A stretch of DNA of 64,000 nucleotides from JANPPS01 sp965246835 (lineage in GTDB: Bacteria > Pseudomonadota > Alphaproteobacteria > Acetobacterales > Acetobacteraceae). The stretch covers positions 3,247,260 through 3,311,259 of the forward strand of contig CBDFFQ010000001.1 in NCBI GenBank assembly GCA_965246835.1, given 5' to 3'. Positions within the stretch are counted from its first letter, which is position 1. Every line of letters begins with the position of its first letter. Below the pieces are notes generated by a model. That model saw only the letters and a program-made list of their open reading frames with translations. It ran no database searches and was not told the DNA's origin. Below are positions 16,929 through 26,202 of this stretch, in pieces. The position numbers were made by a program, and so were the translations under genes.

Positions 16929-17714
16929 ATGAGCCTCAAGGGCAAGACCGCCTTGGTGACGGGATCGACCAGCGGCATCGGGCTCGGCATCGCCCACGCG
17001 CTGGCCGGGGCGGGTGCCGACATCATGCTGAACGGCTTCGGCGACCCGGCTGCGGTCCAGGCGATCCAGGACGAGCTGACGCGCACCCACGGCGTCCGCG
17101 TAGCGTTCGACGGCGCCGACCTTTCAGCTGAGCCGGCCGTCACCGCTCTGGTCGCGCATACCAGGGAGGTGCTGGGCGGGCCTGACATCGTCGTGAACAA
17201 TGCCGGCATCCAGCACACGGCGGCGATCGGCAGCTTCCCGGTGGAACGGTGGGACGCGGTGATCGCGATCAATCTGTCGGCGGCGTTCCATGCGATGCAG
17301 GCGGCGATGCCGGGCATGATGGCGGCAGGGTGGGGGCGGGTGGTGAACATCGCCTCCGCACACGGACTGGTCGGATCAGCGCACAAAGCCGCTTATGTCG
17401 CCGCCAAGCACGGGCTGATCGGGCTGACGAAGGTGGCCGCGATCGAGGCGGCAAACACTGGGGTGACGGTGAACGCGATCTGCCCGGGCTGGGTGCTGAC
17501 ACCCCTGGTAGAGAAACAACTGCGGGAGCGCGCGGCGCGGGACGGCAAGGATATCGCGGCGGTGAAGCTGGAAATGCTGGCGGAGAAGCAGCCGATGACG
17601 GCGTTCACCACCCCGGAGTCGCTCGGCGCCCTGGCGGTGTTCCTGTGCAGCGACGACGCGCGCACCATGACAGGGGCGGCGGTGTCGATGGATGGCGGCT
17701 GGACCGCCACATGA
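16929..17714 (+). CDS. bdhA: 3-hydroxybutyrate dehydrogenase (short-chain dehydrogenase)
   Basis: The product is a 261-aa classical SDR. It has the NAD-binding TGSTSGIGLGIA, the NNAGIQH motif, and the catalytic Ser/Tyr/Lys set in NIASAHGLVGSAHKAAYVAA followed by KHG. The substrate-binding region CPGWVLTPLVEKQL and the C-terminal DGGWTAT match D-3-hydroxybutyrate dehydrogenases closely. The enzyme interconverts 3-hydroxybutyrate and acetoacetate in polyhydroxybutyrate use. Its stop overlaps the start of the next gene. Confidence 0.9.
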   Translation: MSLKGKTALVTGSTSGIGLGIAHALAGAGADIMLNGFGDPAAVQAIQDELTRTHGVRVAFDGADLSAEPAVTALVAHTREVLGGPDIVVNNAGIQHTAAIGSFPVERWDAVIAINLSAAFHAMQAAMPGMMAAGWGRVVNIASAHGLVGSAHKAAYVAAKHGLIGLTKVAAIEAANTGVTVNAICPGWVLTPLVEKQLRERAARDGKDIAAVKLEMLAEKQPMTAFTTPESLGALAVFLCSDDARTMTGAAVSMDGGWTAT

Positions 17715-18682
17715 CCACGATCGTCACGGGCGCCGCCGGCTTCGTGGGTTTCCACGTGGCGCAGGCATTGCTGGCGCGGGGCGAGGCCGTGGTCGGGCTG
17801 GATAACCTCAACGATTATTATGACGTCAGGCTGAAGCGGGCGCGGCTGGCGCAGCTCGAGGGCCAGCCAGGGTTTACGTTCCACAAGGCCGACATCGCGG
17901 ACAAGGCGGCGCTGTTTGCCGTGTTCGACGGCGTGCCCGGCGCCACCGGCATCGTGCACCTGGCCGCACAGGCCGGGGTCCGGCACTCCATGGTCGATCC
18001 CTGGGCGTATGTGTCGGCCAACGTGATGGGGCATGTCACGGTGCTGGAGGCGGCGAGGCGCCTGCCGAATTTGCGGCACCTCGTGTATGCCAGCTCCTCC
18101 TCCGTCTATGGCGGCAACACCAAGCTGCCGTTCGCCGAGACGGATGCGGTGAATACGCCGGTGTCGCTCTATGCCGCGACGAAGCGGGCGGACGAGCTGA
18201 TCAGCCATGCCTACGGCCATCTGTATCGCATCCCGCAGACCGGATTGCGCTTCTTCACCGTGTATGGCCCCTGGGGCCGGCCGGACATGGCCTACTATAT
18301 GTTTGCCGAACGCATCGCGACCGGCGAGCCGATCACGCTGTTCGAAGGCGGACGGTTGAAGCGGGACTTCACCTATATCGACGATATCGTGCAGGGCGTG
18401 CTGGGCTGCCTCGACCGTCCGCCGGCCCCGGGCACGCCCACGCAGGTGTTCAACATCGGCAACAACCGCGCCGAATGGGTGTCGGACCTGGTGCGCTTGC
18501 TGGAGGAGGGGCTGGGGCGCCGGGCGGTGATCGTCGACGCGCCGCGGCCGATCGCCGACGTGGTGGAGACCTGCGCCGACCTCGAGGCGATCGGCGCCTA
18601 TGCCGGCTACGCGCCGCGGACGCCCCTGGCGGAAGGGGTGCCGCGTTTCGTGCGCTGGTTCCAGGACTATGCCGCGCGATAG
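17711..18682 (+). CDS. NAD-dependent sugar-nucleotide epimerase, UDP-glucuronate 4-epimerase-like
   Basis: The product is a 323-aa extended SDR. It has the N-terminal GAAGFVGFHVA NAD site, DNLNDYYDVRLKRARL, HLAAQAGVRHSM, the Ser in YASSSSVYGGN and the YAATKRADE active site (Tyr-x3-Lys). RFFTVYGPWGRPDMAYYMF is characteristic of UDP-glucuronate 4-epimerases of capsule/LPS pathways. It probably makes UDP-galacturonate, inferred from motif similarity only. The ATG overlaps the bdhA stop although the two functions look unrelated. Confidence 0.87.
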   Translation: MTTIVTGAAGFVGFHVAQALLARGEAVVGLDNLNDYYDVRLKRARLAQLEGQPGFTFHKADIADKAALFAVFDGVPGATGIVHLAAQAGVRHSMVDPWAYVSANVMGHVTVLEAARRLPNLRHLVYASSSSVYGGNTKLPFAETDAVNTPVSLYAATKRADELISHAYGHLYRIPQTGLRFFTVYGPWGRPDMAYYMFAERIATGEPITLFEGGRLKRDFTYIDDIVQGVLGCLDRPPAPGTPTQVFNIGNNRAEWVSDLVRLLEEGLGRRAVIVDAPRPIADVVETCADLEAIGAYAGYAPRTPLAEGVPRFVRWFQDYAAR

Positions 18683-18736
18683 GCGAACCTTGTTCCATGC
18701 TCCCGCTTGGGCTAAACGCCGCCGCTAACTCCCGGC

Positions 18737-18820
18737 GCGGGCGTGGTGAAATGGTAGACACGCCAGATTTAGGTTCTGGTGGCGCAAGCCGTGGGGGTTC
18801 AAGTCCCTCCGCCCGCACCA
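18737..18820 (+). tRNA. tRNA-Leu (anticodon TAG)
   Basis: The 84-nt cloverleaf has acceptor GCGGGCG (18737-18743) pairing with CGCCCGC, discriminator A and an encoded CCA ending at 18820. The anticodon stem CCAGA/TCTGG encloses loop TTTAGGT, so the anticodon is TAG. A long variable arm and the GGGTTCAAGTC T-arm are present. Confidence 0.96.
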
Positions 18821-18865
18821 TCGGATCGCACTGAAGACGGCTTGTGACGTAAGGAATTTGGGTCA

Positions 18866-20197
18866 ATGCAGGTTACCGAGACGCTCTCCGAGGGGCTCCG
18901 CCGCGGCTTCGCCATCACGGTCCCGGCTGCCGATATCGAGGGGAAGCGCACCGCGAAGCTCACCGAGATCGGCCGCACCATCAAGCTGCCGGGGTTCCGC
19001 CCGGGCAAGGTGCCGATGGCCCTGGTGCGCCAACGCTATGGCACGGCCATCATGTCCGAAGTGCTGGAGGAGAGCGTCAACACCGCGACGCAACAGGTGC
19101 TGACCGACCGTGGCCTGCGCGCCGCCGGGCAGCCGAAGGTGGACGTGACGCAGATCCAGGATCAGCAGGACCTGCAATTCAACCTCGAGGTCGAGCTGCT
19201 GCCCGAGATCGCCATGCCGGATTTCGGCGCGATCCACCTGACGCGTTTGAAGGCCGAGGCGTCGGCGGAGTCGATCGACACGGCGCTCGCCGAGATCGCC
19301 AAGCGGCAGAAGGTGTTGGAGCCCGTGACCGAGGATCGTGGCGCGCAGGTCGGCGACACGCTGACGGTCGATTTCGTGGGCAAGGTGGACGGCGTGCCGT
19401 TCTCGGGCGGGACCGGGACGGCGATGCCGGTGGAGCTGGGCGGCGCCGGGTTCATCCCGGGCTTCAGCGAGGGCATGGAGGGCATGAAGCCCGGTGAGGA
19501 GCGCCAGATCAGCGTCACCTTCCCGGAGGAATACCACGCCAAGGAGCTGGCCGGTAAGCCTGCGACCTTCGACCTGACCGCCACCAAGCTCGAGCAGAGC
19601 AAGGAGGCCGTGGCCGATGACAGCCTGGCGGAGAAGCTCGGGCTCGAGAACCTGGCCAAGCTGCGCGAGGTGATCGCCGAGCGCATTGGGCAGGAGTACG
19701 AGCAGGGCAGCCGCATGCGTCTGAAGCGGGACCTGTTGGACCAGTTGGCAAAATCTGCCAGCTTCGAGGTGCCGCCGAGCATGGTCGAGGGCGAGTTCGG
19801 GCAGATCTGGAGCCGTGTCGAAACCGACCGCAAGGAGGGCCGCGGCGATCCGGACGACAAGGAGAAGGACGAGGAGACGCTGAAGGGCGAGTATCGCGCG
19901 ATCGCCGAGCGGCGCGTGCGTCTCGGGCTGTTGCTCAGCGAGATCGGCCGCACCAACGGGATCCAGGTCGGCCAGGACGAGATGTTGCGCGCGATGCGCA
20001 ACGAAGCCGGTCGGTATCCCGGGCAAGAACAGGCGGTGATGGAGTTCTTCCGCAAGAACCCGCAGGCGGCCGAGAACCTGCGCGGTCCGTTGTATGAGGA
20101 CAAGGTCGTGGACTTCATCCTCGAGCTGGCGAAGATCGAAGAGAAGATCGTCACGCCCGAGGAGCTGGCTGCGGAGCCGGACGCGCCGTCTGCCTGA
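18866..20197 (+). CDS. tig: Trigger factor, ribosome-associated chaperone
   Basis: The product is 443 aa. The N-terminal ribosome-binding domain includes the signature loop PGFRPGKVPMALV (the family's G-F-R-x-G-K-x-P). A central FKBP-type prolyl isomerase domain (about residues 155-245) contains VDFVGKVDGVPFSGGTG and PGFSEGMEGMKPGEER. The C-terminal helical domain is complete. It helps nascent chains fold. It heads the tig-clpP-clpX-lon quality-control block and starts about 45 bp after tRNA-Leu. Confidence 0.97.
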   Translation: MQVTETLSEGLRRGFAITVPAADIEGKRTAKLTEIGRTIKLPGFRPGKVPMALVRQRYGTAIMSEVLEESVNTATQQVLTDRGLRAAGQPKVDVTQIQDQQDLQFNLEVELLPEIAMPDFGAIHLTRLKAEASAESIDTALAEIAKRQKVLEPVTEDRGAQVGDTLTVDFVGKVDGVPFSGGTGTAMPVELGGAGFIPGFSEGMEGMKPGEERQISVTFPEEYHAKELAGKPATFDLTATKLEQSKEAVADDSLAEKLGLENLAKLREVIAERIGQEYEQGSRMRLKRDLLDQLAKSASFEVPPSMVEGEFGQIWSRVETDRKEGRGDPDDKEKDEETLKGEYRAIAERRVRLGLLLSEIGRTNGIQVGQDEMLRAMRNEAGRYPGQEQAVMEFFRKNPQAAENLRGPLYEDKVVDFILELAKIEEKIVTPEELAAEPDAPSA

Positions 20198-20317
20198 ACC
20201 GAGGCCTAACCCGGATATCCGCCGGGGCGGCGTGGCGCTTCACGCGGGCTTAAGTTGGACCATGTATGAGTGAGGGCGATCCGCAGGGATGGCCAGGGTT
20301 GAAGGGATAGTTGGCAG

Positions 20318-20956
20318 ATGAGGGATCGCAGTCCGGTCGAGGTTGCTGCCGTGTATTGGCCGTCGGTGACGGAAATCACGGCCCGCGGTGAGTACCGCAA
20401 CGACATGCTGTCCCGCATGTTGAAGGAGCGGATCGTGTTCCTGACGGGGCCGATCTTCGATGAGCTGGCCACCTCGATCTGCGCGCAGCTGCTGTTCCTG
20501 GAGAGCGAGAACCCGTCCAAGGACATCAGCATCTATATCAACAGCCCCGGTGGCGTCGTGTCCGCCGGGCTCGCGATCTACGACACCATGCAATATATCC
20601 GCAGCCCGGTCAGCACGCTGTGCATCGGTCAGGCGGCGAGCATGGGCAGCCTGTTGCTGGCGGCCGGCGCGAAGGGCAAGCGGTTCGCGACGCCGAACTC
20701 CCGCATCATGGTGCATCAGCCCAGCGGCGGCGCGCAGGGCCAGGCCTCGGACATCGAGATCCAGGCGCGGGAGATCCTGCTGCTGCGCAAGCGCCTGAAC
20801 GACATCTATGTGAAGCACACCGGCCAGGAATTGTTTGCCATCGAGGAGAAGCTCGAGCGGGACAGCTACATGTCTGCCGAGGAGGCCCTGACATTCGGCA
20901 TCGTGGACACCGTGGTGGAAAATCGGCCGGTGCCGGCGGATCCTAGCCGGATCTAG
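20318..20956 (+). CDS. clpP: ATP-dependent Clp protease proteolytic subunit
   Basis: The product is 212 aa with the serine protease triad S108 (GQAASMGS), H133 (IMVHQPSGG) and D182 (LERDSYMS). INSPGGVVSAGLAIYDTMQY is typical of ClpP. It forms the tetradecameric protease used by ClpX and ClpA. The first about 30 residues (AAVYWPSVTEITARGEYRND) differ from the common ClpP start, which usually reads as a VPMVxEQTxRGER-type segment. It sits 120 bp after tig and 180 bp before clpX. Confidence 0.96.
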   Translation: MRDRSPVEVAAVYWPSVTEITARGEYRNDMLSRMLKERIVFLTGPIFDELATSICAQLLFLESENPSKDISIYINSPGGVVSAGLAIYDTMQYIRSPVSTLCIGQAASMGSLLLAAGAKGKRFATPNSRIMVHQPSGGAQGQASDIEIQAREILLLRKRLNDIYVKHTGQELFAIEEKLERDSYMSAEEALTFGIVDTVVENRPVPADPSRI

Positions 20957-21138
20957 GCGGGTGACGGGGCTGTCGGCATGGTGTGTTGCAAAACGGTGAC
21001 CCCCGGCACATCTCTTTCCCCGGAGCCGTGCCAGGGCTGACGCGGTGCCTGACGTGTGGCCCGGCGGTCTTGCTCCGAATTCGGGGCACGGTCTAGTCTA
21101 AGGCGGTTTGCCCCCATCCATGCGGGGCCGGAGTGACG

Positions 21139-22392
21139 ATGAGCAAGTCCACGGAGTCCAAGAACACGCTGTATTGCTCGTTCTGCGGCAAGTCGCAGCA
21201 TGAGGTCCGGAAGCTCATTGCCGGGCCGACGGTGTTCATCTGCGACGAGTGCGTCGAGCTCTGCATGGATATCATCCGGGAAGAGCACAAGACCCACCTG
21301 GTCAAGTCCAGGGATGGCGTGCCGACGCCTAAGGAGATCTGCAAGGTCCTGGACGATTACGTCATCGGGCAGGCGCACGCCAAGAAGGTGCTGAGCGTCG
21401 CGGTTCATAACCATTACAAGCGGTTGGCACACGCATCGAAGAACAACGATGTTGAGATCGCCAAGAGCAACATCATGCTGGTGGGCCCCACGGGCTCCGG
21501 CAAGACGCTCCTGGCGCAGACGCTGGCGCGCATCCTCGATGTGCCGTTCACGATGGCGGACGCCACGACGCTGACGGAGGCCGGGTATGTCGGTGAGGAT
21601 GTGGAGAACATCATCCTCAAGCTGCTGCAGGCGGCCGATTACAACGTGGAGCGGGCGCAACGCGGCATCGTCTATATCGACGAGGTCGATAAGATCAGCC
21701 GCAAGTCGGACAATCCCAGCATCACGCGGGATGTGAGCGGGGAGGGCGTGCAGCAGGCGCTGCTGAAGATCATGGAGGGCACCGTCGCCTCCGTGCCGCC
21801 GCAGGGCGGGCGCAAGCACCCGCAACAGGAGTTCCTGCAGGTCGATACGACCAACATCCTGTTCATCTGCGGCGGCGCGTTCTCGGGGCTCGAGAAGATC
21901 ATCGGTGCGCGGGGCAAGGGCTCCGGCATCGGCTATGGCGCCGAGGTCCGGGCGCCGGATGAGCGCCGGGTCGGTGCGGTGCTGCGCGAAGTGGAGCCGG
22001 AAGACTTGCTGAAGTTCGGGCTGATCCCGGAGTTCATCGGCCGCCTGCCGGTTGTCGCCACGCTGGAAGATTTGGATGAGGCGGCGCTGGTCGAGATCCT
22101 GACCAAGCCCAAGAACGCGCTCTCGAAGCAATATGCCCGGCTGTTCGAGATGGAAGGCGTAAAGCTTTCGTTTACCGAAGATGCGCTAAGATCGGTCGCA
22201 ACGCGGGCCATTGCCCGCAAGACCGGCGCGCGCGGCTTGCGCTCCATCATGGAGGCCATTTTGCTATCGACCATGTTCGACCTGCCGGGCCTCGATGGTG
22301 TCGAGGAGGTGACGATCAACCGCGAGGTGGCGGAGAATCGGGCCACCCCGCTGTTCACCTACGGCAAGGAGCGGGCGGAGGGCGGGGCCTGA
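21139..22392 (+). CDS. clpX: ATP-dependent Clp protease ATP-binding subunit ClpX
   Basis: The product is 417 aa. The N-terminal zinc-binding domain has CSFCGK and CDECVELC. The AAA+ module has Walker A GPTGSGKT, Walker B IVYIDEVDK, sensor and pore motifs including GYVGEDVE, and the RKH-type loop in GGRKHPQQEF. It unfolds substrates for ClpP. ATG 21139 is selected because a GGAG lies six bases upstream; GTG 21133 overlaps that site. Confidence 0.97.
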   Translation: MSKSTESKNTLYCSFCGKSQHEVRKLIAGPTVFICDECVELCMDIIREEHKTHLVKSRDGVPTPKEICKVLDDYVIGQAHAKKVLSVAVHNHYKRLAHASKNNDVEIAKSNIMLVGPTGSGKTLLAQTLARILDVPFTMADATTLTEAGYVGEDVENIILKLLQAADYNVERAQRGIVYIDEVDKISRKSDNPSITRDVSGEGVQQALLKIMEGTVASVPPQGGRKHPQQEFLQVDTTNILFICGGAFSGLEKIIGARGKGSGIGYGAEVRAPDERRVGAVLREVEPEDLLKFGLIPEFIGRLPVVATLEDLDEAALVEILTKPKNALSKQYARLFEMEGVKLSFTEDALRSVATRAIARKTGARGLRSIMEAILLSTMFDLPGLDGVEEVTINREVAENRATPLFTYGKERAEGGA

Positions 22393-22502
22393 CGCCGCCG
22401 GCCCTTGTGCGGGCCGCTCCCGCTTCCGACATTGTTTTGACGCGCCGATGCGTGCCTCATGGAAGGGCGCACGACGCCCCGACCGTCTCTTAGGAGGTCC
22501 GA

Positions 22503-24929
22503 ATGACCGATTCCGATCGCACGCCCAAGTCCCGCCCGGCACCTGCCGAGGCCGACAGCCTGGCCGTGTTGCCGCTGCGCGATATCGTCGTCTTCCCGCA
22601 CATGATCGTGCCCCTGTTCGTCGGCCGGGAGAAATCCGTCCGTGCGCTCGAGGCGGTGATGCGCGATGACAAGCAGATCCTGCTGGTGGCGCAGAAGAAC
22701 GCCGCGCAGGACGATCCGGAATCCGATGACATCTACCGCGTCGGCACCGTATCCACGATACTGCAGCTGCTGAAGCTGCCGGACGGCACCGTGAAGGTGC
22801 TGGTTGAGGGCGGGTCCCGCGCCAGGATCACCGGCTTCAAGGAGACCGACGCCTATTTCGAGGCGTATACGACGCCACTGCCGGATGAGGATGGCGAGCC
22901 GAAAGAGTTGGACGCGCTGGGCCGCACCGTGGTCGGGCAATTCGAGCAGTACATCAAGCTGAACAAGAAGATCGCTCCCGAGGTCTTGGTATCGCTGAAC
23001 CAGATCGAGGAGCCGAGCAAGCTTGCCGACACCATCTCTTCTCATCTCAATCTGAAGGTGAGCGAGAAGCAGGAGCTGCTGGAGAGCACCAAAGTCGGTG
23101 AGCGGCTCGAGCGCGTGTTCGCGCACATGGAATCCGAGATCGGCGTGCTGCAAGTCGAGAAGCGCATCCGCAACCGCGTGAAGCGCCAGATGGAGAAGAC
23201 CCAGCGCGAGTACTACCTGAACGAGCAGCTGAAGGCGATCCAGAAGGAGCTGGGCGAAGGCGAGGACGGCAAGGACGAGACCGCCGAGCTCGAGGATCGC
23301 ATCAAGAAGACCCGCTTCACCAAGGAGGCGCGCGAAAAGGCGCTGTCCGAGCTGAAGAAGCTGCGCACCATGAGCCCGATGAGCGCCGAGGCGACCGTCG
23401 TGCGCAACTACCTCGACTGGATGCTGTCGATCCCCTGGAAGAAGCGCAGCAAGGTCAGCAACGACATCCTGGAGGCCGAGCGCATCCTGGACGCCGACCA
23501 TTACGGGCTGGACAAGGTGAAGGAGCGCATCCTCGAATACCTCGCGGTGCAGTCCCGCAGCCCGAAGATCAAGGGGCCGATCCTATGCCTCGTGGGGCCC
23601 CCGGGCGTGGGCAAGACGAGCCTGGGCAAGTCGATCGCGAAGGCGACCGGGCGGATGTTCGTGCGCATGTCCCTGGGCGGCGTGCGGGACGAAGCCGAGG
23701 TGCGCGGCCATCGCCGGACCTATATCGGCTCCATGCCGGGCAAGGTCGTGCAGGGCATGAAGAAGGCCAAGACCAGCAACCCGTTGTTCTTGCTGGACGA
23801 GATCGACAAGCTGGGCGCCGATTGGCGCGGCGATCCGAGCTCTGCGTTGCTGGAGGTGCTGGACCCCGAGCAGAACGCGACGTTCGCCGATCATTACCTC
23901 GAGGTCGATTACGATTTGTCGGACGTGATGTTCGTGACCACGGCCAACAGCCTCAAGATGCCGCAGCCGCTGCTGGACCGGATGGAGATCATCCGCCTGG
24001 CCGGTTACACCGAGGACGAGAAGGTCGAGATCGCCAAACGGCATTTGGTGGTGAAGCAGGCCGAGGCGAACGGGTTGAAGCCCGAGGAGTGGTCCCTGCA
24101 TGAGGACGCGATCCGCGACCTCGTGCGGTATTACACGCGGGAGGCCGGGGTCCGTAGCCTGGAGCGGGAGATCGCCAACGTGGCCCGCAAGGCCGTGAAG
24201 GAGATCGTGACCAAGAAGACCAAGAAGGTCGCCATCACGCGCAAGAACCTCGAGAAATATGCCGGCGTAAAGAAGTTCCGTTACGGCGAGACCGAGTCGG
24301 AAGACATGGTCGGCGTGGTGACGGGCCTGGCCTGGACCGAGGTCGGCGGTGAGATCCTGACGATCGAGAGCGTGCTGCTGCCGGGCAAGGGCGCGATCAA
24401 GCACACGGGCAAGCTCGGGGACGTCATGCAGGAGAGCGTGTCGGCGGCACTCAGCTACGTGCGCAGCCGCTCGCAGAGCTTCGGCATCAAGCCGACCATC
24501 TTCGAGAAGCGGGACATCCATGTCCACGTGCCGGAAGGTGCGACTCCGAAGGACGGGCCGTCCGCCGGCATCGCGATGGCCACCAGCATCGTCTCCGTCA
24601 TGACCGGGATCCCGGTGCGCCGGGACGTGGCGATGACCGGGGAGATTACCCTCCGCGGCCGTGTGCTGCCGATCGGTGGTCTGAAGGAAAAACTGCTGGC
24701 GGCCATGCGGGCCGGGATCACCACCGCGTTCATCCCGAAGGATAACGAGAAGGACCTGGTGGACATCCCCGACAGCGTGAAGAAGGCGATCAAGATCATC
24801 CCCGTCTCCCACGTTGACGAGGTGATCGGCCAGGCCCTGGCTCGCAAGCCGGAGGCGATCGAGTGGGAGGAGCCGCCGGAGCCCGTGGTGCCTGCCGCGG
24901 CGGTTCCCGGCGCCTCGCTGCCGCACTAG
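22503..24929 (+). CDS. lon: ATP-dependent protease Lon
   Basis: The product is 808 aa. The N-terminal LAN domain (LAVLPLRDIVVFPHMIVPLF) is followed by a long coiled-coil. The AAA+ domain has Walker A GPPGVGKTSLGKSIA and FLLDEIDK. The protease domain has the Ser-Lys dyad S687 (DGPSAGIAMAT) and K730 (IGGLKEKLLAA). Lon degrades misfolded and regulatory proteins. An excellent AGGAGG ribosome-binding site precedes the ATG. It lies 110 bp after clpX. Confidence 0.97.
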   Translation: MTDSDRTPKSRPAPAEADSLAVLPLRDIVVFPHMIVPLFVGREKSVRALEAVMRDDKQILLVAQKNAAQDDPESDDIYRVGTVSTILQLLKLPDGTVKVLVEGGSRARITGFKETDAYFEAYTTPLPDEDGEPKELDALGRTVVGQFEQYIKLNKKIAPEVLVSLNQIEEPSKLADTISSHLNLKVSEKQELLESTKVGERLERVFAHMESEIGVLQVEKRIRNRVKRQMEKTQREYYLNEQLKAIQKELGEGEDGKDETAELEDRIKKTRFTKEAREKALSELKKLRTMSPMSAEATVVRNYLDWMLSIPWKKRSKVSNDILEAERILDADHYGLDKVKERILEYLAVQSRSPKIKGPILCLVGPPGVGKTSLGKSIAKATGRMFVRMSLGGVRDEAEVRGHRRTYIGSMPGKVVQGMKKAKTSNPLFLLDEIDKLGADWRGDPSSALLEVLDPEQNATFADHYLEVDYDLSDVMFVTTANSLKMPQPLLDRMEIIRLAGYTEDEKVEIAKRHLVVKQAEANGLKPEEWSLHEDAIRDLVRYYTREAGVRSLEREIANVARKAVKEIVTKKTKKVAITRKNLEKYAGVKKFRYGETESEDMVGVVTGLAWTEVGGEILTIESVLLPGKGAIKHTGKLGDVMQESVSAALSYVRSRSQSFGIKPTIFEKRDIHVHVPEGATPKDGPSAGIAMATSIVSVMTGIPVRRDVAMTGEITLRGRVLPIGGLKEKLLAAMRAGITTAFIPKDNEKDLVDIPDSVKKAIKIIPVSHVDEVIGQALARKPEAIEWEEPPEPVVPAAAVPGASLPH

Positions 24930-24942
24930 AAGGGGCCGGGAG

Positions 24943-25017
24943 GGGCGGTTAGCTCAGCGGTAGAGCGTCTCGTTTACACCGAGAGGGTCGGCGGTTCGAA
25001 ACCGTCACCGCCCACCA
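24943..25017 (+). tRNA. tRNA-Val (anticodon TAC)
   Basis: The acceptor GGGCGGT (24943-24949) pairs with ACCGCCC; discriminator A and CCA end at 25017. The anticodon stem TCTCG/CGAGA encloses TTTACAC, giving TAC. The D-arm TAGCTCAGCGGTAGAGC and T-arm GCGGTTCGAAACCGT are standard. Confidence 0.96.
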
Positions 25018-25080
25018 CCTAAACCGTCTGGCACGGGTTGACGCGGCACCCGTGCCGCCGTAGATCGACCGCCTGCCGCT

Positions 25081-25157
<77 letters not shown>

Positions 25158-25271
25158 GCAGCGGTCCAGACATCATCATGATCCCGTCAGGACGGCGGCC
25201 CGCCCTGGCTAAAGACCCTGCGGTCCGGCTATGATGTTGCCGCACCGCAGCATCGCCCAGAGGATACCGTC

Positions 25272-25628
25272 ATGTTGGCCGACTACTTCCCGATCCTGGT
25301 GTTCATCGCCATCGGCGGCTTCATCGCGCTCGCCATGGTCGGCGGCTCCCTGCTCGCGGCCCGGCAGAAACCCTACGCCGAAAAGCTCTCCTCCTACGAA
25401 TGCGGGTTCGAGCCGTTCGACGATGCGCGCCGGAAGTTCGACGTGCGGTTCTACCTGGTCGCGATCCTGTTCATCATCTTCGATCTCGAGGTCGCGTTCC
25501 TGTTTCCGTGGGCCATCACGCTCGGTGATATCGGCGTGTTCGGCTTCCTGTCGATGCTCGGTTTCCTTGCAGTCCTGACCGTCGGCTTCATCTACGAGTG
25601 GTGCAAAGGCGCATTGGAATGGGAGTAG
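25272..25628 (+). CDS. nuoA: NADH-quinone oxidoreductase subunit A
   Basis: The 118-aa protein has three membrane segments. The conserved complex I loop KLSSYECGFEPF with its Cys, and the acidic FDLEVAFLFPWA in segment 2, are both present. NuoA lies at the junction of the quinone site and the proton-pumping arm. It is the first gene of the nuo operon, about 115 bp after tRNA-Asp; no obvious promoter consensus was identified. Confidence 0.96.
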   Translation: MLADYFPILVFIAIGGFIALAMVGGSLLAARQKPYAEKLSSYECGFEPFDDARRKFDVRFYLVAILFIIFDLEVAFLFPWAITLGDIGVFGFLSMLGFLAVLTVGFIYEWCKGALEWE

Positions 25629-25635
25629 TCACGCC

Positions 25636-26202
25636 ATGAGCGCGACGACAGTGGAGACGACCCCGGTAGCCTGGAATCGTGAGGCTCTGGCGCCCGGCGC
25701 CGAGCAGGACGCGGTGATCCGCGGCATCACGGGTGAGGTCGCGGATAAGGGCTTCGTGGTCGCCAACCTGGACAAGGTGGTGAACTGGGCGCGGACCGGC
25801 AGCTTGTGGCCCATGACGTTCGGGCTCGCCTGCTGCGCGGTGGAGATGATCCACGCCTACATGCCGCGCTACGACCTCGACCGGTTCGGGGTGATCCCGC
25901 GCGCCTCTCCCCGGCAATCCGACGTGATGATCGTGGCCGGGACCCTCACCAACAAGATGGCCCCGGCGTTGCGCAAGGTTTACGACCAGATGCCGGAGCC
26001 GCGCTGGGTCATCAGCATGGGCAGCTGCGCCAATGGCGGCGGCTACTACCATTACAGCTATGCCGTGGTGCGCGGGTGCGACCGGATCGTGCCGGTGGAC
26101 GTGTATGTGCCGGGCTGCCCGCCGACGGCGGAGGCGCTGGTGTATGGCATCATGCAGCTGCAGAAGAAGATCCGCCGCACCGGGACCATCCTCCGTGGCT
26201 GA
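25636..26202 (+). CDS. nuoB: NADH-quinone oxidoreductase subunit B
   Basis: The product is 188 aa and carries the N2 [4Fe-4S] cluster next to the quinone site. The ligand motifs are all visible: LACCAVEMIH (adjacent cysteines), GSCANGGG and VPGCPPTAEAL. The alpha-type N-terminal extension (first about 30 residues) is as usual. The gene overlaps the GTG start of nuoC by eight bases. Confidence 0.97.
   Translation: MSATTVETTPVAWNREALAPGAEQDAVIRGITGEVADKGFVVANLDKVVNWARTGSLWPMTFGLACCAVEMIHAYMPRYDLDRFGVIPRASPRQSDVMIVAGTLTNKMAPALRKVYDQMPEPRWVISMGSCANGGGYYHYSYAVVRGCDRIVPVDVYVPGCPPTAEALVYGIMQLQKKIRRTGTILRG

Noticed and set aside
20957..21138. Structured RNA between clpP and clpX
   Set aside because: I looked for hairpins and known RNA signatures and saw nothing beyond GC-rich background.
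22393..22502. Terminator and heat-shock promoter between clpX and lon
   Set aside because: The GGCCC/GGGCC hairpin lacks a T-tract, and no sigma-32-like -35/-10 pair with proper spacing was found.
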